From assembly GCA_039000515.1 (NCBI GenBank), contig JBCFYV010000012.1:2510005-2574004 (forward strand): a stretch of DNA of 64,000 bases. The letters run 5' to 3'. The stretch is from Timema cristinae (Eukaryota > Arthropoda > Insecta > Phasmatodea > Timematidae). Position 1 is the stretch's first letter. Every line of letters begins with the position of its first letter. The notes under the pieces are model-generated. The model made no database searches, was not told where the DNA came from, and worked only from the letters and a program-made list of their open reading frames with translations. Both the position numbers and the translations under genes were made by a program. Positions 34,719 through 46,766 of this stretch are shown here, piece after piece.

Positions 34719-36365
34719 ATGAAACTCTTTATTGTTCTCCTGCTAGCAGCACCTCTGGTCCTCGCCAAGCCAAGCCACAAGAGGTAGACATTTATTATTA
34801 CTATTACTATTATATTTTATAATAATAATAATGATTAACATCATAATCACCGACATTTATATTTACTATAGTCATGATCGGGCAAACGACATACCGAATA
34901 CCAATGCCTTTGTTTTAAACAAAAAAAAACATTTTATTCAGGATCTTCTTATTAAAACCATGTTTTTTTGGATGGATTGGATTCTTTAAGTGAAAAATTA
35001 TTAATTATTTTTAAAGTATGCATATTTAAAACAATATTTTAAAATTAATCAAATAGGGATCGAATTCAGTTATCTGATACTTTCGAAATGCATAATGGGT
35101 TGAAAATAACTAGATGAAATTTCCCTCTTACTTCTAAATTAATCCTTAGAGTAGTCTATTAGGGTAATGCAAGAGAGTAAGGAAGGGCTGATATTAAAAG
35201 GTAAAATACTGCTGTTAGGTTACGCAGATTATTTAGATTTACTGGGTGATAGTAAATAATTTGTTGCAAGAAATGCAGACATTTTATTAGAGACAAATTA
35301 GGAAATATGCTTAGACGTGAGCGCTTTAAAGACTACGTATATGATTACACAGATAACACAGTTTGAGGACGAGAGTTTAGTGATTATTTCGAACAACGTA
35401 TCATTTAGTGAGTTTAAATGTTTTGTAACAATTTTTACTAACAATAATGATATGAAAGTGGAGATTAGGGAAAACATACAGTCAGTCGGAAAATGAATAC
35501 TATTACTCGTTCGATAAGTTATTAAATTCTAGACTGCTTTCAAGTAATGTAAAACTCAGAATCTACTAAACAATAATAATACTGTTTATTCTCTATGGAC
35601 GTGAAACGTAGTCTCTTATGTTACACGACGTAAAAATGAGGGTCCTCGTAATTAAGGTGCTTAGAAGATATTGAGACCAAGAAGGGATGAGGCTACTGGG
35701 AAGTGGAGGATGTTACTTAATGATGTTTTACAGGTTTTGTAATGTTTAGACTACATTGTTAGGATAATCAAGTCTTGTAGATAACGGTGGACAGGACAAG
35801 CAATGCGAATGGTAGAATCTATTAGTTTTTATATAGGAACATGTTATGGGAATCAATTGGTAAGCCCAATGGGAAGAGACGATTGGGAATACTCAGAGGA
35901 AGATGGGAGGATAACATTTGATGGGACTTGAAAGATAAAGGGTATAATGAGGTGGATTGGATATAAATAAATAAAGATGGGGATAGGTGGGGTACTTTTG
36001 AGTTCCCCATGCCATAGAGTAAGTTAAGGGTTCTATGACATTTAATTCTGGTTGAGTTTGTAAGAGAAAAGCAGCGTACGAAGCTTACAAACTCAGAAAT
36101 ATCCGAGTGCACTTAAAAATTTGACACCAATACCCAGCCATTTGCAAAACAAAATCTTTCAAAAGAAAAATACTGTTTTAAAATATAGGATATACTCATG
36201 CGAGTGTACCAAATTAATCTCCCTATTAATGTGGGGAATGCCAGGTCTCCACCGTGGTTCGGATTCCACGTTAAACTGTAGGTCCTCCATTTCATCTCAC
36301 ATTCACCCTACCATTGCACATTAGCGTAAGTGTGTATAACCCGAACGGGTAGTAAGACGCGGCGC

Positions 36366-36421
<56 letters not shown>

Positions 36422-39400
36422 CTCCCTATTAAATAAATTAATTAATCAAATATTCCTTAAACATATTTAAGAGTTTATTAAATACACATTTTAACTCACT
36501 TTATAATATAAAATAAATAAATAAATATTTTACATCCATTTACTGTTTCCAGGCTGTGGCCTGGGTCAATATTTTATTCCAGCCATATATTTTCCACTAC
36601 AGGCTTACTAGGCCTGTCATAGCTTCCAATGCCTTATAATCTAACTTAGGACTAGGACAGGTACAACATCCAGTCTCCGACCGTTAATTTTAAACTGTGA
36701 AAGGGTAAACCCACATTTCACCAATTATACATTTTCGGCCATGCCGGGAATCGATCTCGTGTCCCTTGACTCAGTAGACAGGCGCACTACCCACTACCCA
36801 AGGTGTCGGATATATATGTATATATATTTAATGTATTACTATTCTTAAATATATAGTAAGTATCTACATACGCATTTAAATGTATTTATTGCACAATTGC
36901 TCTTAATAATATGTATATATTTTAAGAACTGTAATACATTTGATATTTCACATTATACTTCTTTATAAATCTTATTTGCTATTTATGATTTGTAGGTGTA
37001 CAGCAGTATCAGCAATTAAAATGTTTAGACAAAAACTAATGAATGTATATTCATTTATATATAAAATGTATACATTAGGCATATACGAGCTAGCTTGATT
37101 TAATTCGAGTCAAATTCGAGTCGAGTATTTTAAAAAGTTCCTGATTTCGACTAGAGTTCGAGTATACTCATAATTTTAAAATGTTTAACAGTGTATGTTT
37201 TTGTTTATTTTAAGAACAAAATAATATATATAAAATGATACCAGTCAAAGCATATAAAATGTAAATAACACATCTTTAAAGTGTGAGATCATAAATAATA
37301 CACGGAAAATAAAATATGTTCTTAAAATAAGAGAATAACACTCATTTTTATAAATAGTAAATAATTAAAAAAAAATTAAAATATTAAATACTTTTGAAAG
37401 AAGATTTAGGATAGTGGAAGTATTGATTTTTAAATTGGAACTAACCCTTTTAATAAACATTACTTAAATATATTAGAATAACATTTAAAATAAATATTTA
37501 AGCGTAGTTGGCATTTTAAATAAGCTTCTATTTCCTCAAAATTAACATATTATGTAATTTTAAACTACCCTATAATAAAATGTAAGAATAACAAGCAGTT
37601 AGAGGTTAGAAATGTTTATATTTCGTTTTTTAGTCCTTAATGTAGTAATCATGCATGCTCACTCCGTCTGTTCCAATTATATTCGCCTGCGCGCAGAGAT
37701 GCATGCGTCTTGTATTGGCTCTCAATTGAAATGTTTTTATCAAGAAATGTATTTCAATTATTGAATTTTAATGCTGATAAAAGTTTATACACATACTTTA
37801 AAATGAGAAATAAGATGGTCAGAATTATATTTCTAGTAGAAAATATGCATCAAAAATGAATTTTTAATCTAAATGTCGTGAGATTTGAATATTATTTATA
37901 GCATTATTGATCAACACCGATTCTAGCAGTTTAATCCAAAACAATTCTGTAACTAAGTAGTAACTAATACTGGTTATTAAATATCTTCATTTCAAAAACT
38001 ATCAAAATGTATTCTCAATTTTAGATTTTTAATTTAACCGAAATTAAATTTTAGAAAGGGACAATATAAAAATAGTAAAAATAATGGTAATTTAATTTTT
38101 TTGTGATCTGTTTGGATATTTTCATTTTCATTGCCTTCCAATGGTATTGCCAATTCAATTGAGGATTCAAATTGGACGACAATACTGAATAAGTTTACCG
38201 GTAAAAGTGGTTTGAGAGCTCTATTAATTTATTAATGTGATATTTGTATCAATTTTGTCACTTTGTTAAGTTATTGAACGATTTATTAGTGAAATAGCCC
38301 ATATAATCTAAATTAAATAGCTTTTAATTACCATGACCTTTTAAAAATCAATTTGTACCTACAAAAAGAAGATGATTGAAAATAACAAGCCTACAAAATT
38401 TTGGTATTTCGATCCCAAACTTTAAATATAAGCTCGTCTCGAAGCTTGATATTCGAGTACTCGCACAGCCCTATTATTTATAAAGATATAGTTTTTAAGA
38501 ACAGTGAGAATTTCGGATTTTTTAAAATAACTTTTATTTGCTTATGAGGATACACTGTTCAAAAATGTGATTTATTGTGAAGGTTTATTAGACCCAAAAC
38601 TTCGAATAAAAACAAATGTAATTGAAAAAATAATATTAAACTATAAATTGCAAATGAGTAATTCGTATGTGGTTTCTTCTCCTCAGCCTGCGCCAAGGAC
38701 CCCACCCAGAACCCGGGGATGAACTTTCTCTTGACGGGGAGGGTTACCTAGACGCAATCCTTGGCCACATTCGGTTCGACGATGAGGACTCTCCTTTGGA
38801 CATCAACATTCCCGGCTACGAGGACTCCTTCATATCCCACGTAAGATTTCATTTAGAACGATCAGTTCTATTGTGACCTTTATAACAATAGACATGACAT
38901 GTGTTATTGATTTCCTGGGGAATTCTTCTAGGAAAGGTTACATGAACTGCAAGTGAGTGGTGGGAAGGTGAGGAGTATTGAGGGTGTGAGGCGTGGAGGT
39001 GAGGTTGAGCTTGGCGAAGGCGAGGATGGAGCCAACTTTTTCGGTTCCAACCTTCTCATCTCTGGAGCTGTGGTAAGACATTGTTTGTACCATCATTTAG
39101 CTTCTATTCGGAAACTAAATTACATAAACACATTGTACTAAATACGTATATTTTGTTGGTGCACATCTTAATAACATAATGTAAGTCCAATATCTTTTGG
39201 TATTATAAGTAATATAATATGTTTGTCGCAGCTGTCATACAACTACCGAGTGAACATCGAACGTGAGACCCTCGAGGAGGGGGAGTTAATCGTCCACGTC
39301 GATGGAGTCGAGGCTGCCTTCGGAGTTTCTATTCTTAAGCGTGGCCGCGACTACGATGCTGTTTTGGGAGACGTCAAGACCACTGCTATCGGGTAACTTG

Positions 39401-40710
39401 AAATTCACATTAGTTTCTATCTTTAACTCTGCTCATTGGTTTAAGTTTAGCTTATTTATTATGATACATTTTCCTTCGAAAGTTAATATTAGGTAAGGTA
39501 AGAATTATAGATTGTAACATTTATACTATAGGTATATATTAAGAACTGAACTAAATGTATAGGCTCCTAGAGTTTGGTTCTCACATGTTAATGTTGTTGA
39601 ATGTTTGTGGTCTTGGGGTAAGCTAGATATCTTATATATAATTATACAAGACCACTTCCGCTAATAGAAACTATGAGGAAACGTCTAAATCGATTTGGAC
39701 AAATTAACACTTATTTAAAATATTAATGGTTCAGGATGTTGGCAAGCATATAGCCTATAGCTTAAACCCAATAGTTTCCTGGGGAATTTTTAATCTTTTC
39801 CTTATGATCGAGCAGTGACTCATTTGTGCAATCAACCTTTGTTTACATCACAATGGAAACACTGATTTGAATATAGTTATAAAATGGTAAATAAAATATT
39901 TATTTTTTATTAAAAATAATCACTCGATTCTTACTTGAGTGGTTTGGTACAACAAATAGTTCGAGAGCCGTGAGAGAGGATGTCTTAAATTTCTCATCTT
40001 GGCGCGAAAGAGGAAAATATACCTTTGGATTCAAATTAAACACCAAAACCTAAAAACATATGTAAAGATGATTGCTAGCCTTTGACGAATACACTTTTAA
40101 ATAAAAAGTGGTGGGAGAGATCTTGAACTCTTCTTTTAAAAGGTTTAGGATACATTTTTTTGTCAAAAATATGCAGCCCTCCTTGCAACGATACACAATA
40201 ATATAAATCAATTAGTAGCTATCTAGAATTGAACAAGTTAATATAAACACATCCATGCTGGACCAAGGTTTGTTTGTTTGTTTGTTAAAATAACTCCACA
40301 ACGCTTAAAAAAAAGATAAAATATACAATATTTTATGATACTCTTCTAAAGTTGAATTATCATTGTGAAATCGTAATTTAATTTATTCTCATATGTGGAT
40401 ATGAATTGGTTAAGGGGACTGACGTGGATCTCGTAGAGAATGAAATATTGCAATGCTTAAACTTTAGAAAACCTAAAATATCAACGAGATAAATAATTTT
40501 CTAACAGATGAATAATGTTATTATTACAGAACCATCGGCGATGTCGAGGTGAGTCACAACCATCTCGACGAGGCTGTAGCGACCATGATCGAAAACTCCG
40601 TCCAGAACCACTACAACCTTGATGTTGCTGCTGCCGTTGCTGAAGGACTCACCGGATTCCTAGATTCCGCCGTCAAGGACATCGACGTTGATGATTTCGT
40701 CAGAGAATAG
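34719..40710 (+). CDS. Gene B: secreted 233-aa paralog of gene A, five coding exons
   Basis: Coding exons: 34719-34783 (65 nt), 38687-38840 (154), 38932-39072 (141), 39232-39392 (161) and 40530-40710 (181). All junctions are GT-AG with intron phases 2,0,0,2, as in gene A, and the first two exons equal those of gene A in length. Total 702 nt, 233 aa plus TAG. It has a signal peptide 'MKLFIVLLLAAPLVLA', then 'KPSHK' and 'LRQGP' blocks shared with gene A. An acidic helix ('GEGYLDAILGHIRFDD'), beta-like segments ('NLLISGAV', 'LSYNYRVNI') and an Ala-rich C-terminal helix ('DVAAAVAEGLTGFLDSAV') follow. A lipid-binding TULIP-like role is inferred from general shape only. Intron 1 is 3.9 kb, swollen by mobile elements; the other introns are 91, 159 and 1137 bp. 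Confidence 0.88.
34784..34830 (+). repeat. (TAT)/(AAT) microsatellite at the start of gene B intron 1
   Basis: 'attattattactattactat' and 'ataataataataatg' form a short trinucleotide run directly after the splice donor. Confidence 0.6.
35160..36095 (+). pseudogene. Decayed LINE reverse-transcriptase C-terminal part within intron 1 of gene B
   Basis: Scattered over several frames are 'LLGYA' with 'LDLLGDS' (a remnant of the xxDD region), 'LKTTYM', 'LLNDVLQVL', 'RWTGQAMRMVES', and then phrases equivalent to the usual 'PMGRR..GR...RWEDN' end ('SPMGRDDWEYSEEDGR'). These are typical of the 3' part of RTE/CR1-like LINEs annotated as endonuclease-reverse transcriptase. Many stops are present. It sits inside gene B's first intron on the sense strand. 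Confidence 0.6.
36225..36420 (+). repeat. SINE fragment with (AAT)n tail
   Basis: The body 'gtggggaatgccaggtctcc' through 'catttcatctcacattcacc' matches 13320-13385. The 3' end 'aacgggtagtaagacgcggc' is followed by about 17 AAT units (36368-36419). The tRNA-like head is missing (5' truncation). Confidence 0.8.
36530..36812 (-). repeat. Second tRNA-derived SINE family, minus orientation
   Basis: Minus-strand A-box 'TGGGTAGTGGGTAG' (plus about 36787-36800) and B-box 'GATCGATTCCCGG' (plus 36744-36756) form a tRNA-like head that starts 'acaccttgg'. A body of about 200 bp follows, ending in an (ATTT)n-like tail (plus 'aaataaataaataaatattt' near 36511-36530). The body differs from the AAT-tailed family. 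Confidence 0.7.
37076..38478. mobile_element. Possible non-autonomous hAT-like element in intron 1 of gene B
   Basis: The right end reads outward as 'agggctgtgcgagtactcga', typical of hAT-like termini. The left end contains related 'cgagctagcttgatttaatt' followed by 'cgagtcaaattcgagtcgag' in the reverse sense. The interior is AT-rich without a transposase. Terminal similarity is imperfect and no 8-bp target duplication was found. Confidence 0.4.
39393..40529 (+). other. Intron 4 of gene B
   Basis: AT-rich intron with a (GTTT)n run at 40268-40285. No inserted element or other gene is recognised. Confidence 0.6.
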
Positions 40711-40829
40711 TTTTGCTATATTAGATAGACTTGGATTTCAAGGGGTACAAGTAACCAAAAACCTATTTGGAGAAATCTAAGTTCAAAGTTTGAGGGTTAT
40801 AATCAATTATAGTTACCACTTATGGAAAC

Positions 40830-40835
40830 AATAAA
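40830..40835 (+). terminator. Poly(A) signal AATAAA of gene B
   Basis: The hexamer lies 120 bp after the stop codon and is followed by a GT-rich stretch ('gggctgtgttttggact'), as expected of a cleavage/polyadenylation site. Confidence 0.7.
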
Positions 40836-41157
40836 GTGGACATTGGGCTGTGTTTTGGACTCTTAAACTTGTTCATGTGACAGTCTCTAAACGATGTCCC
40901 CAATGCGTTGTTGTCTGTCATTCTTTATGTGGTATCACTTGTAGGCCTACCTCTTGGCTTCCAAGGAATATGTACAAAGGTATTAATAAATAAATCTAAC
41001 TGCAGGTAAAAACCAATGTATTTTGACATTGATAATGTCATCATAGTAAAATAAAAAACAAATTTAATGAACTACAGTAAAATAAATGTGTATCGTGAGT
41101 TTATGAAGAAATGTTACTTATTTTGAATCTCAATCAAACACTGTATAGAGCCCCCTA

Positions 41158-42289
41158 TCCTCAGTCTCAGAAACTTCAGGCTCGGTATCGTCAGTCTTAG
41201 GAACATCAGGCTTAGAATTGTTAGTCTTAGGAACATCAGGCTTGGAATTGTCAGTCTTAGGAACATCAGGCTTGGAATTGTCAGTCTTAGGAACTTCAGG
41301 CTCGGAATTGTCATTCTTAGGAACATCAGGCTTGGAATTGTCAGTCTTAGGAACTTCAGGCTCGGAATCGTCAGTCTTAGGAACATTAGGCTCGGTATCG
41401 TCAGTCTTAGGAACATCAGGCTTAGAATTGTTAGTCTTAGGAACATCAGGCTTGGAATTGTCAGTCTTAGGAACATCAGGCTTAGAATTGTTAGTCTTAG
41501 GAACATCAGGCTTGGAATTGTCAGTCTTAGGAACATCAGGCTTGGAATTGTCAGTCTTAGGAACTTCAGGCTTGGAATTGTCAGTCTTAGGAACATCAGG
41601 CTTGGAATTGTCAGTCTTAGGAACATCAGGCTTGGAATTGTCAGTCTTAGGAACATCAGGCTTGGAATTGTCAGTCTTAGGAACATCAGGCTTGGAATTG
41701 TCAGTCTTAGGAACTTCAGGCTCGGTATCGTCAGTCTTAGGAACATCAGGCTTGGAATTGTTAGTCTTAGGAACATCAGGCTTGGAATTGTCAGTCTTAG
41801 GAACTTCAGGCTTGGAATTGTCAGTCTTAGGAACTTCAGGCTCGGTATCGTCAGTCTTAGGAACATCAGGCTTGGAATTGTCAGGCTTAGGAACATCAGG
41901 CTTGGAATTGTCAGTCTTAGGAACTTCAGGCTCGATATCGTCAGTCTTAGGAACATTAGGCTTGGAATTGTCAGTCTTAGGAACATTAGGCTTGGAATTG
42001 TCAGTCTTAGGAACATCAGGCTCGGAATTGTCAGTCTTAGGAACTTCAGGCTCGGAATTGTCATTCTTAGGAACATCAGGCTTGGAATTGTCAGTCTTAG
42101 GAACTTCAGGCTCGGAATCGTCAGTCTTAGGAACATCAGGCTTGGAATTGTCAGTATTAGGAACATCAGGCTTGGAATTGTCAGTCTTAGGAACATCAGG
42201 CTTGGAATTGTCAGGCTTAGGAACATCAGGTTTGGAATTGTCAGTCTTAGGAACATCAGGCTTGGAATTGTCAGTCTTAGGAACATCAT
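41158..42289 (+). repeat. 30-bp minisatellite, about 38 units, open on both strands
   Basis: Unit 'tcagtcttaggaacatcagg' plus 'cttggaattg', 30 bp, with few variants (ttcagg, ctcggaattg, ctcggtatcg). Since 30 is divisible by three and the unit lacks stops in some frames, it gives long open frames both ways: plus strand 10-residue repeat LGTSGLELSV, minus strand FLRLTIPSLM. A rare 'tcattcttag' variant occurs at 41311 and 42061 within matching three-unit contexts, showing an internal duplication at a 750-bp (25-unit) spacing. No promoter, signal peptide or splice context argues for a gene. Confidence 0.92.
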
Positions 42290-42581
42290 ATTTATCATTG
42301 AAGATGTGTCGAATGTATATGCTACATTTTAAAACGAGGCTTCAGACTTAAGCCTAATATTCAAAATGTTTACCGCTACATAAATAATAGCTTCGATACC
42401 ATTTGTATTATTTAAATTACTTAATTACTATAAAACTACTCCAAATGATTTATAAAAGCATTCCATATTTATAAATATTCTCGGCCTTTACGGCTTAGGA
42501 GGCTGTGCAACCACAAACCCGCTCTCTCCATCAAAATGTTATTCTTGCTACAGCCTTTATTGAATGTCTCCCCCCAAAGTA

Positions 42582-42600
42582 AATGGCTGGGTGCGCCACT
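42582..42600 (-). repeat. hAT-type terminus CAGTGGCGCACCCAGC
   Basis: On the minus strand 'CAGTGGCGCACCCAGCC' is a terminus common among insect hAT-like elements. Its partner in copy 1 seems replaced by the minisatellite side; in copy 2 a left terminus exists at 53262. Confidence 0.55.
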
Positions 42601-43764
42601 GATTAAGTAAATTATAAGAAAATATATTTTATTTTACCTTTTCCTTCTAAATAATCTTGAAATGGGGAACTCACTCTCATGACTTTTGGATGTATAATTT
42701 ATAAAATCGCCGTTAATGTAAAACAAAAACTAAAATAACACTATTAAAACTCCACGATTCTTTCTGCTAAAGAAAAACAAGAATTACCGTCAACAACGAT
42801 TAAAGTAGCCTCTCCACCCGCCTTACCACCCCCTCTCCCCTTTCCCGTTGCCCACTCTATCAGTGCTGAAATGCCTAAATTTAAAAGAATGGTTAAATGT
42901 GTTTGCCTCTTACATGATAATGTATGTGACTAGAATACTTAAACATAGCTCAATGTATTTAATTAGTGTATAATTTAATGCTAGTTACGTATACTATTAT
43001 TATACAATTAATTATATATTTATTTTATGTATTTTTTCTTAAACTATACTAAATTAGCTTAATAAATAAAAATTGCGATCTTGAATCTCTTTTCAATAGT
43101 TGGCACAATGCTTAGCCTGCTACACATGAACAGCATGACCTGGGGTGTAAAACCCCGAGCTCATTGGCCAATTACTTATGGGTGAGCGGAAAGGATATTG
43201 GGCAAGGTCATTAGAGCCTCCCTAGCTTGCCTTGCGTTTTTCAAGTAGCAAGCCCTGGGTTTCCTATTGTGTTAAGTAGAGCCTTTTAGAAGAAGAATTA
43301 CTTAAAACACAGTATTCTTGGAATATGAACCAATATTAGTTTTAAAATTAATAATTCATCACAAGTATATATATTATCAATTTAGACATTAATGTTTACA
43401 CAGTTCAAACAGACAGCATTGAATCAAACAAAAAACTAGTCCATATCATTTTGGGTATGCGGCGCAGGACTAGCATACCCAGATAAAACAATACTGCACT
43501 GTACTACCTAGTAATATGGTCCTATTCAAATTTTGTAAATGGTTTCAAAGTGTTCATAGTTTCAAGATAGTGCTTTGCGAAAGTAGGTGTGTTGAAAGAA
43601 AGGATGGGGAGATCCAGGTATTCAGCCTACATAAGCTGCCAACTTCATTTCTAACAATTGTCATTTTATTTAAACTGCTCTTTTCACTTACTGATTCATA
43701 ATATCAGATCTTAACAATTGATAGTAGAATATCTGCCTACTTTTCTTGGACCCCACAGCTCAAC

Positions 43765-44550
43765 TCATACCAAGAAACGTCCTTTGTTTCCCATACATGT
43801 TTCAATGTAGACACAAAACAAGTATTTTAACTTTTGACAAATAATTTTACAATCGGAAGTTTTACAAGTTACATCTAGAAAGTGAATTTCAAAATAATAA
43901 TTAACTAGTATTTGGTTAAAGGCAGTTACATTAAACTGTAGTAAAAGTAAAAAGCTCAACCTTGTTAAATGTTTTGTATGCAAATCCTCATACTTCGTGG
44001 CTTTTATTTTTGGCCGTTCTTTTTTAGCAATCAATTTGGGCACCATATTAGGAAATATTTTGGATATTTTGGATTTAATTAAATACTCCAGGAATTCGAA
44101 ATCTTCTTTGAATGTGAACTTGTGGAATAGTGTTCACTTTTTCTTTTCTTTTAGAAGTGTAGTCACTGCATCTTCTGTATTTCTCTGACATATTTTACGA
44201 AGAACTGTTGAATCGCATAGAAAATTACAGCATCCGGTTCATCCATCCGTACTACCAGGAACTTTCTAATGGATTTAGCAATAACGGTTTTCCAGTCTTG
44301 TGGCACCAAAACAATCTTTCCCAGAATTCTTTCTGGCGCGTTCGATCATAACCAAATTTTGATAACATTGATCGTATGAGTAAACTGAATGTAGGAGTTT
44401 GTGGTTGACAGTCTGTTTGTGTGTGTTGCGAACAACATAGAATTTAACAGTAAAGCTACTTTTATTTTGTCCTCCTGCGTTGTCGCTGAAACAATTCAGA
44501 TGTGTCACTGTTGATGGAAAATTATTGATAAATTTAAGCAAACAAGACAT
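43765..44550 (-). pseudogene. Remnant of a mobile-element-type protein with SDNAGGQNK motif
   Basis: 44275-44550 encodes 'FPSTVTHLNCFSDNAGGQNK', followed by 'VNHKLLHSVYSYDQCYQNLV'. After stops and frame changes, 43990-44110 encodes 'FPNMVPKLIAKKERPKIKAT'. The S-D-x-x-G-G-Q-N block recurs in an uncharacterised transposase-like protein group of invertebrates, where the Asp could be a DDE-type catalytic residue; the family name is unknown to me. Stops show it is dead. A further decayed copy is at 55003-55600. Confidence 0.5.
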
Positions 44551-46125
44551 TATCTCTTGGCTTCCTCGCGATACTGGTCACTTATACTACTTGAACATGT
44601 ATTTATTTTCTGTTCCCTTATAATGAACGCAGAAGTTATACGTCCATAATTGGTGGGAATAGTATATTTTGAAAAAGATAAATCTCGAGTAAAGAGCATT
44701 TGGTGCAAGTAAAAACATGTTCTATATAATTATTTATTAATTTTATTTTACTTTCTAATATAAATATCTAATAATGTAATCGTGCAAATTTTCGGCCTCA
44801 AGATTATGATGAGTCCAATCCAAAAAAATGTAAATTTTCATAACCCCCCCCCCCCCCCCCACCCCCGCCCAGCAATGTTGAATGTCTTTATTGATTTACA
44901 TAAATCAAACGGACAAACGGCAGAAAAAAAAGTACTGGCTTAGCTGATATGAAGAAACGAACTAGAGAGGTTAAAAGAGCGCGCTGCCAATGCATAACAA
45001 TGTTTGATATAGTTGGTCAGGAAAGAGGCCATAGCGGGGTATAAAAGATCTTTATTTTTTTGGCATTGGGGCTGTCACAATTCCATCAATATCGCAGGCA
45101 GTTACGCTGCCCGACGCCGTACCATATCAGACTGCATCTCCGGGTCATCAGAAACACTTGCACTTAGAGGGCATCAGTCGATCCCAGGGTTCTGATATCC
45201 AGTTCTTTAAGGGTCAATTTCAATGCTATAAATTTCCACGAGTTAAGCCAGTTCTTTCACGATTGAGTTTCTTTAGTTTTTTATCCCTCATTTAACATCA
45301 CATTTTGTATTATCTTTTAGTAAATTATTCTAGTCGCCAAAGCTTAAAACCTAATATTAACCTTAAAAGAATTTTGAAAGATATGTATAGTAGGCTGAAA
45401 ATAAATAATTAAGTTCTTACATTTTGAAATAGTAGTTAGCTTACAAGCTATTACCTCGTGACCCAGTGTACCGCCAAGAGTGTCTTTCCACGGTGATTTA
45501 TACAACCATAGTCCCAGAAGAGGGAGGTAGGAAACAAGGGGTTGAGGTTAGCCCTCCTCCTCCTCTTGCCACTCTGTGAATCAGGACACAGTCTCTCTTG
45601 CCCTCTGTTTATGGAAGGTTCTAGGTGTCAGTAGAACGAACTCAATGAGGGATGTCAGAGGGCATGGGCAGCAGAGTGCGTCCGGTGAAGGACAGGATAT
45701 AATGAATGAGGTGAAGTCGGAGACTAGCTAAGTTCAATATGTTTATAATAGCTGATTATATTATATTATATTAAGGAGTTTATTATATTAGGAAGTTCTC
45801 ATAATCTTATTAATTATTGTGCTAGAGTGGGTAATTCAACCTTGTGCCATATTTATATGGGACAAAATAAATGACATACTGTGAGCAAAGAGCATCCTTA
45901 TGTTGGCAACCACCACTCTCACATTTTATTGGAAGTGGAGTTTTCCGGATTTCCAGATAACTACATTGCATAGATGGCTTGTATTGCAACTAACCAAGTA
46001 GCATTCTAAAAGATTTTAAAGAACCTGACACATTCTCCATATCCGTAGGTCCGTAATCCCTAGTTTGTGGTCCTGCTCCTTAAAAAATTCTATTCACGAT
46101 TACACATCCCATATCCGTAATTACG

Positions 46126-46482
46126 CACGTGACCTTTCCAACCAATGAGATAGTCATAGACTTCGTCCAATCTAAAACTTCAAAAGAAAATTGTCTACAG
46201 GAAGGAGCGAGTGGTAATTAGTCAGCTGATCATTAAAAGAAATAAAAAAACTTTGTTGAGAAGACCTCAAGGATATACTTAGAATATAGTATAATCACAA
46301 TAAATACATTTATTGTGATTATACTATATTCTAAGTATATCCTGGAGGGTTTTTCAACAAAGGTTTTTTTTTAAATGGTCAGCTGACTAATTACCACTCG
46401 CTCCTTCCTGTAGACAATTTTCTTTTGAAGTTTTAGATTGGACGAAGTCTATGACTATCTCATTGGCTGGAACGGTCACGTG
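46126..46482. repeat. 357-bp near-perfect palindrome (foldback element), copy 1
   Basis: Left arm 46126-46305 and right arm 46308-46482 around a 2-bp centre ('ac', 46306-46307). The inner 'cacaataaat/atttattgtg' and outer 'cacgtgacc/ggtcacgtg' pair, with a few small indels such as 'gagaagacctcaagg' against 'cctggagggtttttcaac'. Beyond the arms, 'tatccgt...tccgtaa' (about 46040) and 'ggacttacggacggataagg' (46652-46671) are partly complementary, suggesting a larger foldback transposon of about 46030-46675. There is no coding sequence. Confidence 0.9.
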
Positions 46483-46720
46483 TATATATATCTTTAACAA
46501 GAATATAACCAATCACAAAACAAAATATAATTTATTTTGGTGTTTAAGATGGATTTCAATTCCCAACGCGCATGTATATATTTACTCGGCTCTGATTGGT
46601 AGCCGTATAAACCAGTCCTTAGAAGTTAAAGTTGAGCAATTTCTACAGAGTACGGACTTACGGACGGATAAGGACTTTGTGGCCAGAGCAATCTGATACT
46701 GTGGCACCGATTTATTACTA

Positions 46721-46766
46721 GACCATGGACTAACCATGGACTAACCATGGACTAACCATGGACTTA
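46721..46766 (+). repeat. 11-bp tandem repeat CCATGGACTAA x4
   Basis: Four head-to-tail units (last one ending 'actta') contain NcoI-like CCATGG palindromes. The corresponding place in copy 2 (57731-57752) has about two units. Confidence 0.85.

Noticed and set aside
41158..42289. CRISPR-like regular array
   Set aside because: Units are contiguous with no unique spacers, and the genome is eukaryotic.
41114..42351. Two antiparallel open frames of more than 370 codons
   Set aside because: Both come from a 30-bp repeat whose length is a multiple of three; no promoter, signal peptide or splice context supports a gene.
44843..44875. Poly(C) tract as a regulatory or structural site
   Set aside because: Length differs between the two copies and such runs are error-prone; treated as simple repeat.
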